The notes: a model not told the origin generated them from the letters alone. Shown: positions 38,365 through 47,373, counted from the stretch's first letter. The stretch: 64,000 nucleotides of DNA from Sphingomonas sp. (GCF_026460985.1 NZ_JAPKNM010000064.1:62001-126000); one strand, 5' to 3'. Numbers and translations are program-made.

Positions 38365-39738
38365 ATGACCAAGCGCATCCTGCTCGCGGCCGCCGCCGCG
38401 CTCGCCCTTCCCCTCCCCTCGCTGGCCCAGACCGCCGACGTGGCGGCGCTCCGCGATGCGGCGCTGAAGGACGAGCTCGCCTGGCAGATCACCGAGGGGC
38501 TGACCACCGAGATCGGACAGCGGCTCGCAGCGACCGAGGCCGAAGAACGCGCACGGCAATGGGCGGTGAAGAAGCTGACCGGGCTCGGCTTCCAGAACGT
38601 GCGCGTCGAACCGTTCAAGATGCCCGTCTGGGTGCGCGGCGAGGAGCGCGCCGAGGTCCTGGGGCCGATGGCGCAGAAGCTCAGCCTCGCGGCGCTGGGC
38701 AATTCGGGGTCGACCGGCGCGCAGGGAATCGAAGCCGACGTCGTCTATTTCGCCAGCTTCGCCGACCTCGAGGCGGCGCCGGCGGGCAGCCTCAAGGGCA
38801 AGATCGCTTTCATCGACCACCGCATGGCAGCGACCCAGGACGGATCGAGCTACGGCGTGTTCGGCGCGGCGCGGCGCGCGGGGCCGAGCGTCGCGGCGAG
38901 CAAGGGCGCGGTCGCGACGCTGATCCGCTCGATCGGCACCGACCATCACCGCAACCCGCACACCGGCGGCACCAACTGGGCGGATGGCGTCAAGCCGATC
39001 CCGGCCGCCGCGCTCGCGCTTCCCGATGCCGAGCAGCTCCAACGGCTGCTCCAGCGTGGACCGGTGCGCCTCAAGCTGGTCGTGACGCCGCAGTTCAAGG
39101 GCGAAGGCCAGTCGGGCAACGTCATCGCCGAGGTTCCGGGCAGCGACCCCGCCGCCGGCATCGTCCTGATCGCCTGCCATCTCGACAGCTGGGACCTTGC
39201 CACCGGCGCGATCGACGACGCCTCGGGCTGCGGGATCGTCACCGCCGCGGCGAAGCGGGTCATGGACGCCGGCCGGCCGCGCCGCACGATCCGCGTGCTC
39301 TGGGCCGGCGCCGAGGAACCCGGCGTGTTCGGCGGGCGCGCCTATTTCGAGGCGCACAAGGGCGACCGGCACGTGCTCGCCTCCGAATCGGATTTCGGTG
39401 CCGACCGGGTGTGGAAGTTCGACGCGACACTCCCCGAGAGCGCCAAGCCCGTCGGCGACCGGCTCGCCGCAGCGCTCGCGCCTTTGGGCATCGGCCGCGG
39501 TCGCGGGCCTGCGAACGGCGGCGCGGACGTCGGCGCGGTGATCCAGTCGGGCGTCGCGGCGATCGACCTGTCGCAGTCGGGCCTGCGTTATTTCGACTAT
39601 CACCACACCCCCGACGACACGCTCGACAAGGTCGATCCCGAGCAGTTGCGCCAGAATGTGGCCGCCTGGACCGCGATGCTGGCGGTCACCGCCAACGCGC
39701 CCGAGGATATCGGACCGGTGCCCCCCGCGACGCGCTGA
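38365..39738 (+). CDS. Secreted M28 family aminopeptidase
   Basis: Exported protein of 457 residues; signal peptide about 1-23 (cleavage after SLAQ). A PA-type insert lies near 110-220. Zinc ligands of M28 are visible: His and Asp in ACHLDSWDLATGAIDDAS, the Glu pair in GAEEPGVF, Asp in SESDFGADR and His in YHHTPDDTLDK. It should remove N-terminal residues from peptides in the periplasm. Divergent from ettA across a 152-base gap that probably holds both promoters. Confidence 0.9.
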   Translation: MTKRILLAAAAALALPLPSLAQTADVAALRDAALKDELAWQITEGLTTEIGQRLAATEAEERARQWAVKKLTGLGFQNVRVEPFKMPVWVRGEERAEVLGPMAQKLSLAALGNSGSTGAQGIEADVVYFASFADLEAAPAGSLKGKIAFIDHRMAATQDGSSYGVFGAARRAGPSVAASKGAVATLIRSIGTDHHRNPHTGGTNWADGVKPIPAAALALPDAEQLQRLLQRGPVRLKLVVTPQFKGEGQSGNVIAEVPGSDPAAGIVLIACHLDSWDLATGAIDDASGCGIVTAAAKRVMDAGRPRRTIRVLWAGAEEPGVFGGRAYFEAHKGDRHVLASESDFGADRVWKFDATLPESAKPVGDRLAAALAPLGIGRGRGPANGGADVGAVIQSGVAAIDLSQSGLRYFDYHHTPDDTLDKVDPEQLRQNVAAWTAMLAVTANAPEDIGPVPPATR

Positions 39739-39910
39739 GCGGAGCCCGACGCGGCGCTCGGATGTCCGAATTCGGGCAAAAAAATGGCAGAATTTTTGCG
39801 TCGCGGCGCATTTGCGATTGACGCAAGCGCAACGACCGTTATTCCAGCGGCTTCGCGTCGGGCATTCGGGCCGGGTGCGAAACGTTTGAAGTTCCATGGG
39901 AGCAACCCAG

Positions 39911-40144
39911 ATGAAGAAGATCCTCATTGTTGCTGCGACCGCCGGCCTGATGTCGCTCGCGGCTTGCAACGGCGGCACCACCAACACCACCGCCGAGAAC
40001 GTGGCCGAGAGCCACGAGGCGAACGCCGCGATCTATGACGACGCCGCTGCGAACGAGACCAACGCCGTTGCCGCGGAAGTTCTCGAGAACGCCGCCGACG
40101 TCGAAGAGAACAAGGCCGACGCCGTCGAGGCGAACGCGCATTGA
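39911..40144 (+). CDS. Small Asn/Ala/Glu-rich lipoprotein
   Basis: Lipoprotein of 77 residues with signal and lipobox LAAC; the mature part of about 55 residues is low in complexity: Asn, Ala, Glu and Asp make up most of it, with heptad-like spacing (ETNAVAAEVLENAADVEEN) that suggests a single helix or coiled coil. No cysteine besides the lipid one and no aromatic beyond one Tyr. It may be a small envelope spacer, but it does not end in the Lys of Braun lipoprotein. A strong hairpin 40 bases downstream marks the end of its transcript. Confidence 0.75.
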   Translation: MKKILIVAATAGLMSLAACNGGTTNTTAENVAESHEANAAIYDDAAANETNAVAAEVLENAADVEENKADAVEANAH

Positions 40145-40183
40145 TCTCTTTTCCGGTCCCACGGGATCGGAGCTGAAGGTTAG

Positions 40184-40212
40184 GAAGGGCGCTCCCGCGG
40201 GGGCGCCCTTTT
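40184..40212 (+). terminator. Rho-independent terminator
   Basis: GC-rich stem (AAGGGCGCTCCC facing GGGGGCGCCCTT) followed by TTTT. It ends the small lipoprotein gene and lies 53 bases before the symporter start. Confidence 0.85.
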
Positions 40213-40264
40213 CCGTATGGGCGTCAGGCGGTATCGAATCGGCGTGATTGCGAAGGGGGCGAGG

Positions 40265-41590
40265 ATGGGACCCAGCGTGACCGGGGATGGGCTGAAGCGG
40301 CCCTTCTGGCGCCTGCTCTATTTCTGGGTACTGATCGGGATCATCGCCGGAATCGGCGTAGGCGCCTTCTGGCCCGCCTTCGGGGCGAGCCTGCAACCGC
40401 TCGGCGAAGGCTTCATCGCCCTGGTCAAGATGATCATCCCGCCGGTGATCTTCCTCACCGTGGTCACCGGCATCGCCGGCTCGCAGCAACTCGCTGCGCT
40501 CGGCCGGGTGGTGGTCAAGGCCTTCGCCTATTTCCTCTTCTTCTCCACGTTGGCGCTCATCGTCGGGCTCGTCGTCGCGCACATCGTCCAGCCGGGTGCT
40601 GGGATGAACGTCGATCCGCGCACGCTCAACGCCGCCACGGTGCACGGCTTCGAGGAGAAGGCGCACGCGACGACGGTCACCGGCTTCCTCCTCTCGGTGA
40701 TCCCGACCACGCTCGTCTCGGCCTTCACCAGCGGGTCGATCCTCCAAATCCTGTTCGTCGCCGTGCTGTTCGGCGTCTCGCTGACCTTGGCCGGCGAGGC
40801 CGCGCGACCAGTGACCGACATGCTCGAGCGGATCGCGCTCGTCGTCTTCCGGCTCGTCACCCTGGTGATGTGGGCGGCGCCCGTCGGCGCCTTCGGGGCG
40901 ATGGCGTTCACGATCGGCAAATACGGGCTGGGCAGCCTGCTCAGCCTCGGCGCTTTGGTCGGTACCTTCTACCTCACCGCCCTGGTCTTCGTGCTGGGCA
41001 TCCTCGGCGCGGTGGCGGCGCTCAACGGTTTCTCGATCTTCAAGCTGATCCGCTACCTCAAGGCCGAGCTGCTGCTCGTGCTCGGCACCTCCTCGTCCGA
41101 GGCCGCCCTCCCCGCCCTGATCGAGAAGATGCAGCGCGCGGGGTGCGACAAGGAAGTCGTCGGCGTGGTGGTGCCCACCGGCTATTCGTTCAACCTCGAC
41201 GGCACCAACATCTACATGACGCTCGCCGCCTTGTTCATCGCCCAGGCGACCGGGGTCGAGCTGACCCTGGGCGAGCAGCTCGCATTGCTCGGCGTGGCGA
41301 TGCTGAGCTCGAAAGGCGCCGCGGGGGTTACCGGATCGGGCTTCATCACGCTCGCCGCCACGCTGGCGATCGTCCCCAAGGTGCCGATCGCGGGCATGGC
41401 GCTGATCCTCGGCGTCGACCGTTTCATGAGCGAATGCCGCAGCCTGACCAACTTCATGGGCAACGCTGTCGCGACGATCGTGGTCGCCCGCTGGGAAGGC
41501 GCGCTCGACCGCGAGCAGCTGGCGCGGGCGCTCGACGGCGCGCCCGACGAACTGCCCGCCGCGCCGCCAGTGGAGAGCGATCCCGACTGA
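40265..41590 (+). CDS. Dicarboxylate/amino acid:cation symporter (SDF family)
   Basis: Membrane protein of 441 residues. Eight transmembrane helices and two re-entrant loops are expected; family motifs are seen: SSSEAALP (first hairpin loop), [15 protein letters not shown] (transport core) and [15 protein letters not shown] near the end. The GltP/DctA group carries glutamate, aspartate or C4-dicarboxylates with protons or sodium; the exact substrate is open. ATG 40265 is preferred over 40217, because the latter begins in the preceding terminator region. Confidence 0.91.
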   Translation: MGPSVTGDGLKRPFWRLLYFWVLIGIIAGIGVGAFWPAFGASLQPLGEGFIALVKMIIPPVIFLTVVTGIAGSQQLAALGRVVVKAFAYFLFFSTLALIVGLVVAHIVQPGAGMNVDPRTLNAATVHGFEEKAHATTVTGFLLSVIPTTLVSAFTSGSILQILFVAVLFGVSLTLAGEAARPVTDMLERIALVVFRLVTLVMWAAPVGAFGAMAFTIGKYGLGSLLSLGALVGTFYLTALVFVLGILGAVAALNGFSIFKLIRYLKAELLLVLGTSSSEAALPALIEKMQRAGCDKEVVGVVVPTGYSFNLDGTNIYMTLAALFIAQATGVELTLGEQLALLGVAMLSSKGAAGVTGSGFITLAATLAIVPKVPIAGMALILGVDRFMSECRSLTNFMGNAVATIVVARWEGALDREQLARALDGAPDELPAAPPVESDPD

Positions 41591-41626
41591 GGGGCGGGCC
41601 TTCGCAGAGAAGGATCCCCCACCGTT

Positions 41627-41705
41627 CGCGCTGAGCTTGTCGAAGCACCGTTCTTCTTCGGCAGGCCGGGCGAGACAAGGACTGCCCTTCGACAAGCAGG
41701 GCAAA
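41627..41705. repeat. Inverted repeat, family D
   Basis: Degenerate inverted repeat with GAGCTTGTCGAAG near 41631-41643 and CTTCGACAAGC near 41686-41696 as the best-matching cores. It occupies the gap between the symporter stop and the convergent DUF2147 gene. Confidence 0.65.
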
Positions 41706-41746
41706 CGGAATTGGTGGATCGCCTCAGCTCAAATCTGACCGCGCCC

Positions 41747-42154
41747 CTATTCCGGCACGCGCGTCCAGACCTGCGACTTGCAGCCGATGCGCCCGACCAG
41801 GCAGCCGCTTCCCTTGACCGTGTTGCGATCGATCACCGTGATCGTGCCGGAAAAGGTCTTGTTGATATCGGGGACGAACACCCGCCCGTGCCACACGCCC
41901 TTGGCGTCGCGCTTGAAGTTCTTGAACAGGTCCATCCCGACCAGGTTCGGCGTGCCGCCGCGGGCGGCATCGGCCTTGGCCTTGTCGCTCGCCCAGATCA
42001 CCGTGCCGCACATGGCGCTGCCGCAGGGCCGGGCGCGGACCCGCACCGTGTCTTTAGGATTGCGCCACGTACCGATCGACCGATCGGTGGGCGTCGAGGC
42101 CTGGCCGGTCAGCAGCGCCAGCGCCACGAGAAGGGAAAAAGGGTGCGCCATCAT
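41747..42154 (-). CDS. DUF2147 secreted protein
   Basis: Exported protein of 135 residues starting MMAHPFSLLV at 42154. The DUF2147 pattern is plain: IGTWRNPKDTVRV near the start, CGSAMCGTVIWAS in the middle and GSGCLVGRIGCKSQVWTR at the end, with paired cysteines that may form disulfides. Members bind in the periplasm or to membranes; function unknown. Longer starts upstream disrupt the signal peptide. Confidence 0.85.
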   Translation of the reverse strand: MMAHPFSLLVALALLTGQASTPTDRSIGTWRNPKDTVRVRARPCGSAMCGTVIWASDKAKADAARGGTPNLVGMDLFKNFKRDAKGVWHGRVFVPDINKTFSGTITVIDRNTVKGSGCLVGRIGCKSQVWTRVPE

Positions 42155-42354
42155 TCGCGCGCGCCGGCTGTTCAAGGGTTCGGCCCGCATGCGTCACTCC
42201 CGTCTCGAAGAAGAACGGGAGTGTAGCCGGGTTTGAAGCTAGGGTGGAAGCGGGGTTTTCCCGGAATCCCGCAAGAGTCACCTCGCCGAGACGCTGGAAT
42301 GCCTTGGGCGAAGGCGCCTCCTGCGAAGCCCTGACGATGGAAGCTTAGAGATGC

Positions 42355-43494
42355 TTACCAATTGCCTAGTACGTAGTCCGGCACGGCGCTCGATGGCATG
42401 TCGCGATCAAGGAAATATGGGATGATCAACGAGTAATATATGCGCTGCCCATAGATATTGGGATGATGCATGAAGTCGGCAGTGAGGTGGTAGAACTGCT
42501 CGCTTCCCGCAACCGCCTTTCCGAAGGCGGCATAGGGATCTACGAAGGGTAGTCCGCGCACCTGCGCCGCGGTACGGATCGCGTTGTTATAGGCGATGGT
42601 CTGCGACGGGTCCTCCATGTTCCAGCGCTCATTCTGCTGGAAAAAACCGACAAGGACTACTTGTACATTCTCGGCACCCAGGCGATCGAGAACTGTGTTG
42701 AGATGCTGAGTGAAGGTAGGAAGATATGCGGCGCCATTGACATGATCGTTCATCCCGAAAGCGAGGATGATCGTATCCGGATCAGAGGCGAGCCAGGAAT
42801 CGATATTGCTGGAGAAGGACTGGAGGACGGACCCTGGGATGGAGGCGTTCACCACGCTCGCTTGTCCCTGAAGGTTCTTGCGCAGCATCCCGCACCATCC
42901 CTGCCAATCGCTGTTATGGTAATATGAGGCAACGGTGTGCGCGCCGTGCGCGATGCTATCTCCGGCACAGAGTACCGTCCCGTTGCGCTTTGCGAGCGGG
43001 GTGGCCTTCACGGTCAGGTCCGGAGCTGTGGAGCTGTAATCGACATAGATGTTGTAGCCGATCGTGAGCGGCGGGTTGCGCGGGTCTCCGGCAAAATCGA
43101 ATTTGTCACCATTTGTCTTGGTATAGGTGTAGTTGGCGAAGTTAGGGATCCTTGAACCGGCGGTGCGCGCGATGCTGTTGCCGCTAACGATCCAGTCCGT
43201 TCCCTGCTGATAATCGATGCGCTGTCCTTGGTCGCCATAGCTGTAAACGGCACTGACCTGAGACACGGGATTAAGGAGCGCGACGAGAGTGGTGGCGCTC
43301 ATTATGCGCGCTTCGCCCATGATCTGAATCGTGGGTGACGCCGTGGGGACAGGCGTCGGCTTCGGCGTCACCATGCTGCCCGAAGCCCCGCCACCACTAC
43401 ACGAAGCGAGAGTCAGCATTGCAGCGGCCAAGGCAGCACTCAAGGCGCGGGGTTCAATCAATTCCTGATTTCGAATATTCCAAAGGGTAGCCAT
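42355..43494 (-). CDS. SGNH/GDSL-family hydrolase, lipoprotein
   Basis: Exported protein of 379 residues (383 if it starts at 43506). The lipobox LASC follows a signal at about 20-36, and a Ser/Thr/Pro linker (PKPTPVPTASP) leads to a beta-rich N-domain. The SGNH blocks are present: CAGDSIAHG (catalytic Ser), an Asn in GMNDHVNG and DFMHHPNIYG (Asp-His). Such enzymes remove acyl or acetyl groups from sugars or lipids. Base composition is clearly lower in GC than its neighbours, by eye about 53%, and it sits 176 bases from the 3' end of tRNA-Pro, so it may be acquired. Confidence 0.8.
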   Translation of the reverse strand: MATLWNIRNQELIEPRALSAALAAAMLTLASCSGGGASGSMVTPKPTPVPTASPTIQIMGEARIMSATTLVALLNPVSQVSAVYSYGDQGQRIDYQQGTDWIVSGNSIARTAGSRIPNFANYTYTKTNGDKFDFAGDPRNPPLTIGYNIYVDYSSTAPDLTVKATPLAKRNGTVLCAGDSIAHGAHTVASYYHNSDWQGWCGMLRKNLQGQASVVNASIPGSVLQSFSSNIDSWLASDPDTIILAFGMNDHVNGAAYLPTFTQHLNTVLDRLGAENVQVVLVGFFQQNERWNMEDPSQTIAYNNAIRTAAQVRGLPFVDPYAAFGKAVAGSEQFYHLTADFMHHPNIYGQRIYYSLIIPYFLDRDMPSSAVPDYVLGNW

Positions 43495-43666
43495 GCGAAC
43501 CTCCAACGTTCGTTTGGTCAGGGCCGGGCGCTGTTGACGCAGCGTTTCGGCCCGCCTTCTATCCCAGTTTCAAAACCGCCCCACAAGCATGGCAAAGGCT
43601 TCCCTCGAGGAGATTTGAAAGGACAAGCCGAGCGAAACCGCCTCGTTGCGGATATGAAAGAACGGA

Positions 43667-43746
<80 letters not shown>

Positions 43747-43790
43747 ACGCCGAGCGCGCTTATAGGCTGGCGCGCCAGGATACAAGTCGC

Positions 43791-43888
43791 GGCGTGGCAA
43801 AGCCACGCCGTCGGTCGGCGCTGTAGCGCCGCCGGCCGGGCGCGCTCAGGACGCGCGATAGCTGTGCTATCGCGGCGCACGCGCGCCG
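43791..43888 (-). other. Run of five adjacent hairpins between two tRNAs
   Basis: Stems at 43791-43798/43802-43809 (GGCGTGGC), 43816-43821/43826-43831 (CGGCGC), 43840-43844/43852-43856 (GCGCG), 43856-43862/43866-43872 (CGATAGC) and 43873-43878/43883-43888 (CGGCGC). Loops are three to seven bases. Nearly every base of the 98-base interval can pair, with no coding potential. Confidence 0.75.
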
Positions 43889-43889
43889 C

Positions 43890-43965
43890 TGGTGGGCCCG
43901 GCAGGACTCGAACCCGCAACCTAGCCGTTATGAGCGGCCAGCTCTAACCATTGAGCTACAGGCCC
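43890..43965 (-). tRNA. tRNA with anticodon CAT, probably tRNA-Ile2
   Basis: Seventy-six bases with encoded CCA (43890-43892). The acceptor stem GGGCCTG pairs with CGGGCCC, the anticodon loop is CTCATAA. The body (TAGCTCAATGGTTAGAGC, then GGCCGCTCATAACGGCT) resembles E. coli tRNA-Ile2 more than elongator tRNA-Met, and the acceptor has C4-G69 and C5-G68, which are recognition features for the lysidine synthase TilS. So its C34 is probably modified to read AUA codons. Its first ten bases overlap the end of the deacetylase gene. Confidence 0.85.
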
Positions 43966-45005
43966 CCAGCGCCCGCGGCACTAGCGGAGGTTGGGGCCGC
44001 GCCGCAAGCCGCGTCGAGTATCTCTGCGAGCGAGGCCGGCGCGACGCCCAGCCGGGCGAGCAAGGCGAACACCGCGCTCCACCAGCGCCAGAAGGCGGCG
44101 AGATCGGCGGCGTCGCGGACATAAGGCGTGTGGCCCGGCTCGATCGAAGGCGAGTGGAAGCTGAAATTGAGCAGCCGGACCCCCTCGCCCACAGCGACGC
44201 GCACCGCCTCGAGCGCTTCGGCCAGCGGCATGTCCTCGGGCGTGAGCGCGACGCGCGACAGCAGCCCGAGCCGCGCCGCGGCGCCGCGGCCGCGCGGCAG
44301 ACTGCCGAGCCGGCGATGGAGCCCCGCCCCGCCCTGGCGCAGCGCACCGGTGAAGACCGTCGTCAGCGGCAGCTCGACGATCGCGCCGGCGTGGAAGGCG
44401 TGGTTGGGAATAATGGAGAAATCGGGGCCGCCCTCGCGCGAATAGTCGTAGGCCGAGCGCATCGAAGTATCGATGCGGTATCCGAGCCGGGCGAGGATCG
44501 CGAACGTGTTCGGGCCGACGCCGTAGCGCCCCGCACGATAGGCCAGCGGCCGCGAGCCGAAGGCGGTGGCGATCAGGTCGGTCAGCGCGGCGAGTTTCGC
44601 CTCTTCGAGCGCCGGCGGAAGGTTTCCCGCGAAGCTGTTGAAGTTGTTGACCACCTCCTCGAAGGGCGGATTGACCCAGGGATGGAGCTGGGTGCCGATC
44701 GCCGAGCGCCCGTCCTCGATCAGCTGGCCGAGGATCTCGACCGCGCGCGGGCAGCTCGCGACCGGATGGTCGACCAGCCAGGTGAGCGGCACGCCGTGCG
44801 CCGCGAAGCGGGCGTGGGCGGTTGGCATCGCCGCGATATGGCCGGTGCCGCGCGCCTCGCGGGCCAGCGGCGCGCGCCAGTCGAACTCCTCCTCGGTGTC
44901 GACGAAGATGGTGAAACGCGTGCCGAAGCCTTCGGGCCATTGCACGAACGACGCGGGTGCGGGCGCTGGCGGGCGATAGCCGCTGCCGGAATGCCGCTCA
45001 CCCAC
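43956..45005 (-). CDS. WalW-like polysaccharide deacetylase family protein
   Basis: Protein of 349 residues from a GTG start. It follows the NodB-type deacetylase layout: FTIFVDTEEEFDW (catalytic Asp and metal ligand), IGTQLHPW (metal-binding His), YRAGRYGVGP and FHSPSIEPG. The WalW group sits in polysaccharide gene clusters in other bacteria, but here no glycosyltransferase is near. The stop codon TAG lies inside the following tRNA (its bases 8-10). The gene is followed upstream by a sensor kinase six bases away. Confidence 0.82.
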   Translation of the reverse strand: MGERHSGSGYRPPAPAPASFVQWPEGFGTRFTIFVDTEEEFDWRAPLAREARGTGHIAAMPTAHARFAAHGVPLTWLVDHPVASCPRAVEILGQLIEDGRSAIGTQLHPWVNPPFEEVVNNFNSFAGNLPPALEEAKLAALTDLIATAFGSRPLAYRAGRYGVGPNTFAILARLGYRIDTSMRSAYDYSREGGPDFSIIPNHAFHAGAIVELPLTTVFTGALRQGGAGLHRRLGSLPRGRGAAARLGLLSRVALTPEDMPLAEALEAVRVAVGEGVRLLNFSFHSPSIEPGHTPYVRDAADLAAFWRWWSAVFALLARLGVAPASLAEILDAACGAAPTSASAAGAGGL

Positions 45006-45011
45006 GGTCGG

Positions 45012-46724
45012 TTAGATCGCCTGGCCCACCTGGCTGTTTACGGCGGCGGGGAGCCGCAAAGTCAAGCTCGACGGCTCGATCACGAGGCCCCCGCCGAGCT
45101 CGCGCGCGAGATTGCGGGCAAGGCGCAGCGCGAAGCCTGTGCCGAGCAGCGACGAATCCTCACGCTCGTCGTCGATGCCGAGCACCAGATCGCCGGGATA
45201 GTCGGCGAGCGCCCGCGGCCGATCGATCGACACCGCGACGCGCTGGTCGCTCTCGAGCGCCATATTGACGCCGATCCGCTCGCCGGGGCTGCTGGCCGAA
45301 ACCAGGGTCGCCATCAGCCGCGCCAGCAGCCGCTCGACCGCGCGCCGATCGCCGGCGACGGTAAGGTCCTCGACCGGCAGCGCGATCATCGAGCCGCGAA
45401 GCTCGAGGAGCGGCGCGAGATCGTCGGTGATCCCCGCGAGCAATGGCCGGAGCGCGACGCGGCCGGGCACGAGTGCGAGCGCCGCGCTGTCGATCCGCGC
45501 CGCGAGATCCAGATCGTCGATCGCGCCGAGCAGCTCGTGCGCCTCGGTGCGGATGGCGTTGGCGCGGGCGCGATACACGTCGGGGACCGGGCCGAGCATC
45601 TGCGTCTCGATCATCTCGGCGAAACCGGCGATCGCGTTGGTCGGTGTGCGGAGCTCGTGGACCAGTTGACGCAGCGATTCGGCAGGCGACGCGACGGGCG
45701 GTCGGGCGGGCTCGGCACGTTCGTCGGTCCGCGGGCGCCGCGCGGTGCCGCGATAGCCGGTGAAGCGGCCATTGGCGGGGTCGAAGACGGGAATGGCCGA
45801 GATCAGCCAGTCTCCCGCGGCATCCGAACTGCCCTCGATCCGCATCCGCGCAGTGGAGAAGCCCGCACGGCGGCGGAAGGCACCCGCGGCGATGCCGTCG
45901 ACATGCGCGCCCTCGGCGGTTCCCAGGTCGAGCGACAGCCCGATCACCGGTGCGCGGCTGACCCCGTCGACCCAGCGGATCACGCCCTTCTCGTCGGTCT
46001 CGAAACGGAACTCCCCAACGGCCGGCAACGGGGGCGGCGGCGTGGGACCGGATTCTTCGCGATGGCGCCAGAAAGCATCGATCCGGGCGACGACCTCGGC
46101 GATCTCGAACGGACCCTCTTCCTCGACCGGACCAGGCTGCGCGCCTGCGCCCGCGGCGCCCGCGGCCCTGATCCTGTCGCTCTGGTCCATGCTCAGCTTC
46201 TGCGCGCCGGCGAAAGGTTCCGCAATCGGTCCGGCGGAACTATCCACAGCTTCTGTGCGGACGCCGTGGCTGACGTCGGCGTCGGGCACCAGGGCGTCGT
46301 TCGGAAGCACGAAATCGACCGGCCCGAAGCTCTCCAGCGCGCGCTGCACCGCCGGGCTCAGGTCGCGGCGGTTGCGCAGCACCGTCCGCGCGGCGGGAGC
46401 GAGATCGGGGAGGAGCTGGATCCACTCGGCCTCGCTGAGTCGGGCACTGCGCAGCACGGGGATCGCGATCGGCAGTTCGTCGCGCGCGAACAGGCGCACG
46501 AGCGGCGCGGGCGGATTGGCATATTCGAGCGCGCGGGCGCTGGCCTGGCGCACGGGCTTGGGCACTTCGCCGCGAATCGCGCGCAGCGTCGCCATCGCAC
46601 GGGTGGCCGGAGGGACGCGACGGCGGCCGATCAGATCAACGAGCTGGCGCCACGCCGACTGGACGCCGTAGGGCGTGCCCAAATCGGCGGTGAGCACCGT
46701 CTCGAGAGTGTCGTCGAAGCGCAC
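45012..46724 (-). CDS. Sensor kinase with PAS-like domain and degenerate ATPase domain
   Basis: Protein of 570 residues from a GTG start, no membrane segment. The N-terminal 150 residues are helical and repeat-like (ATRAMATLRAI, LPDLAPAARTVLRN), a pattern reminiscent of DUF2336. Then comes a PAS-like region (about 235-335), a HisKA box with His356 (LVHELRTPTNA) and an ATPase-like domain. In that last domain the Asn of the N-box is replaced by Thr473 (ARLMATLVSA), and the second glycine box is GTGFALRLARNLA. ATP binding may be lost or weak. No response regulator is adjacent. Confidence 0.75.
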   Translation of the reverse strand: MRFDDTLETVLTADLGTPYGVQSAWRQLVDLIGRRRVPPATRAMATLRAIRGEVPKPVRQASARALEYANPPAPLVRLFARDELPIAIPVLRSARLSEAEWIQLLPDLAPAARTVLRNRRDLSPAVQRALESFGPVDFVLPNDALVPDADVSHGVRTEAVDSSAGPIAEPFAGAQKLSMDQSDRIRAAGAAGAGAQPGPVEEEGPFEIAEVVARIDAFWRHREESGPTPPPPLPAVGEFRFETDEKGVIRWVDGVSRAPVIGLSLDLGTAEGAHVDGIAAGAFRRRAGFSTARMRIEGSSDAAGDWLISAIPVFDPANGRFTGYRGTARRPRTDERAEPARPPVASPAESLRQLVHELRTPTNAIAGFAEMIETQMLGPVPDVYRARANAIRTEAHELLGAIDDLDLAARIDSAALALVPGRVALRPLLAGITDDLAPLLELRGSMIALPVEDLTVAGDRRAVERLLARLMATLVSASSPGERIGVNMALESDQRVAVSIDRPRALADYPGDLVLGIDDEREDSSLLGTGFALRLARNLARELGGGLVIEPSSLTLRLPAAVNSQVGQAI

Positions 46725-46830
46725 GCGCTGCCATCATCCCCGGGGCGCGGGACTGCGCCTTCAGAATTTCTTAACGGTTGAAAGTACCCGCTGGATACAG
46801 CCCATTTCGGCACGTCGCATTGTGGGACAA

Positions 46831-46858
46831 TTGCGTTGCGTTGTAATTATCTTATAGT
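46831..46858 (+). promoter_or_regulatory. Possible promoter of the Lrp-type gene
   Basis: TTGCGT (46831-46836), 16 bases, TATAGT (46853-46858). It lies in an unusually AT-rich stretch upstream of ATG 46906. Palindrome-like TTGCATGCAAC near 46869 could be an autoregulatory site. Confidence 0.45.
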
Positions 46859-46905
46859 CTAGCAGTCATTGCATGCAACGAATCCACAATGAAAGAGACG
46901 AACCC

Positions 46906-47373
46906 ATGCGATTCGACGATATCGACGTACGGATCCTTGGGCTGCTGCAAGATAATGGCCGGATGACCAATGTCGAACTCGCCGAGCGGGTCGGGCTGAC
47001 CGCCCCCCCCTGCCTGCGCCGCGTCCGCGCGCTCGAGCAGCAGGGAGCGATCAGCGGCTATCACGCCGCACTCGATCCCGCCGCGCTCGGCTACAATCTC
47101 ACCGTCTTCGCGATGGTGAGCCTCAAGAGCCAGGCCGAGAGCGACCTGCGCGCGTTCGAGCAACTGGTGGCGGACATTCCCGAAGTCCGCGAATGCCACA
47201 TGCTCAACGGCGAGATCGACTTCATCCTGAAGATCGTCGCGCCGGACCTGCAGAGCTTCCAGCAGATCCTGACTACCAAGCTCACCACCGCGCCCAATGT
47301 CGAGCATGTGAAGACATCGCTGACGATCCGCACCTCGAAGGCGCTGCCGGGCGTCCCCGTTCCCGAGATGTGA
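46906..47373 (+). CDS. Lrp/AsnC family transcriptional regulator
   Basis: Protein of 155 residues starting MRFDDIDVRIL at 46906. A winged helix-turn-helix (about 5-55: NGRMTNVELAERVGLTAPPCLRR) precedes the RAM ligand-binding domain (about 65-145), with ECHMLNGEIDFILKIV. It should bind an amino acid and bend or wrap DNA; targets are unknown. It is divergent from the sensor kinase gene. An earlier start at 46873 is in an AT-rich leader and not favoured. Confidence 0.93.
   Translation: MRFDDIDVRILGLLQDNGRMTNVELAERVGLTAPPCLRRVRALEQQGAISGYHAALDPAALGYNLTVFAMVSLKSQAESDLRAFEQLVADIPEVRECHMLNGEIDFILKIVAPDLQSFQQILTTKLTTAPNVEHVKTSLTIRTSKALPGVPVPEM

Noticed and set aside
36609..38702. Minus-strand frame of 697 residues overlapping ettA
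   Set aside because: Different frame of the ettA region; it is Arg/Asp-rich and lacks any ATPase motif.
44130..46781. Plus-strand frame of 883 residues
   Set aside because: Opposite the deacetylase and the sensor kinase genes, crosses both and their boundary, no recognisable domain.
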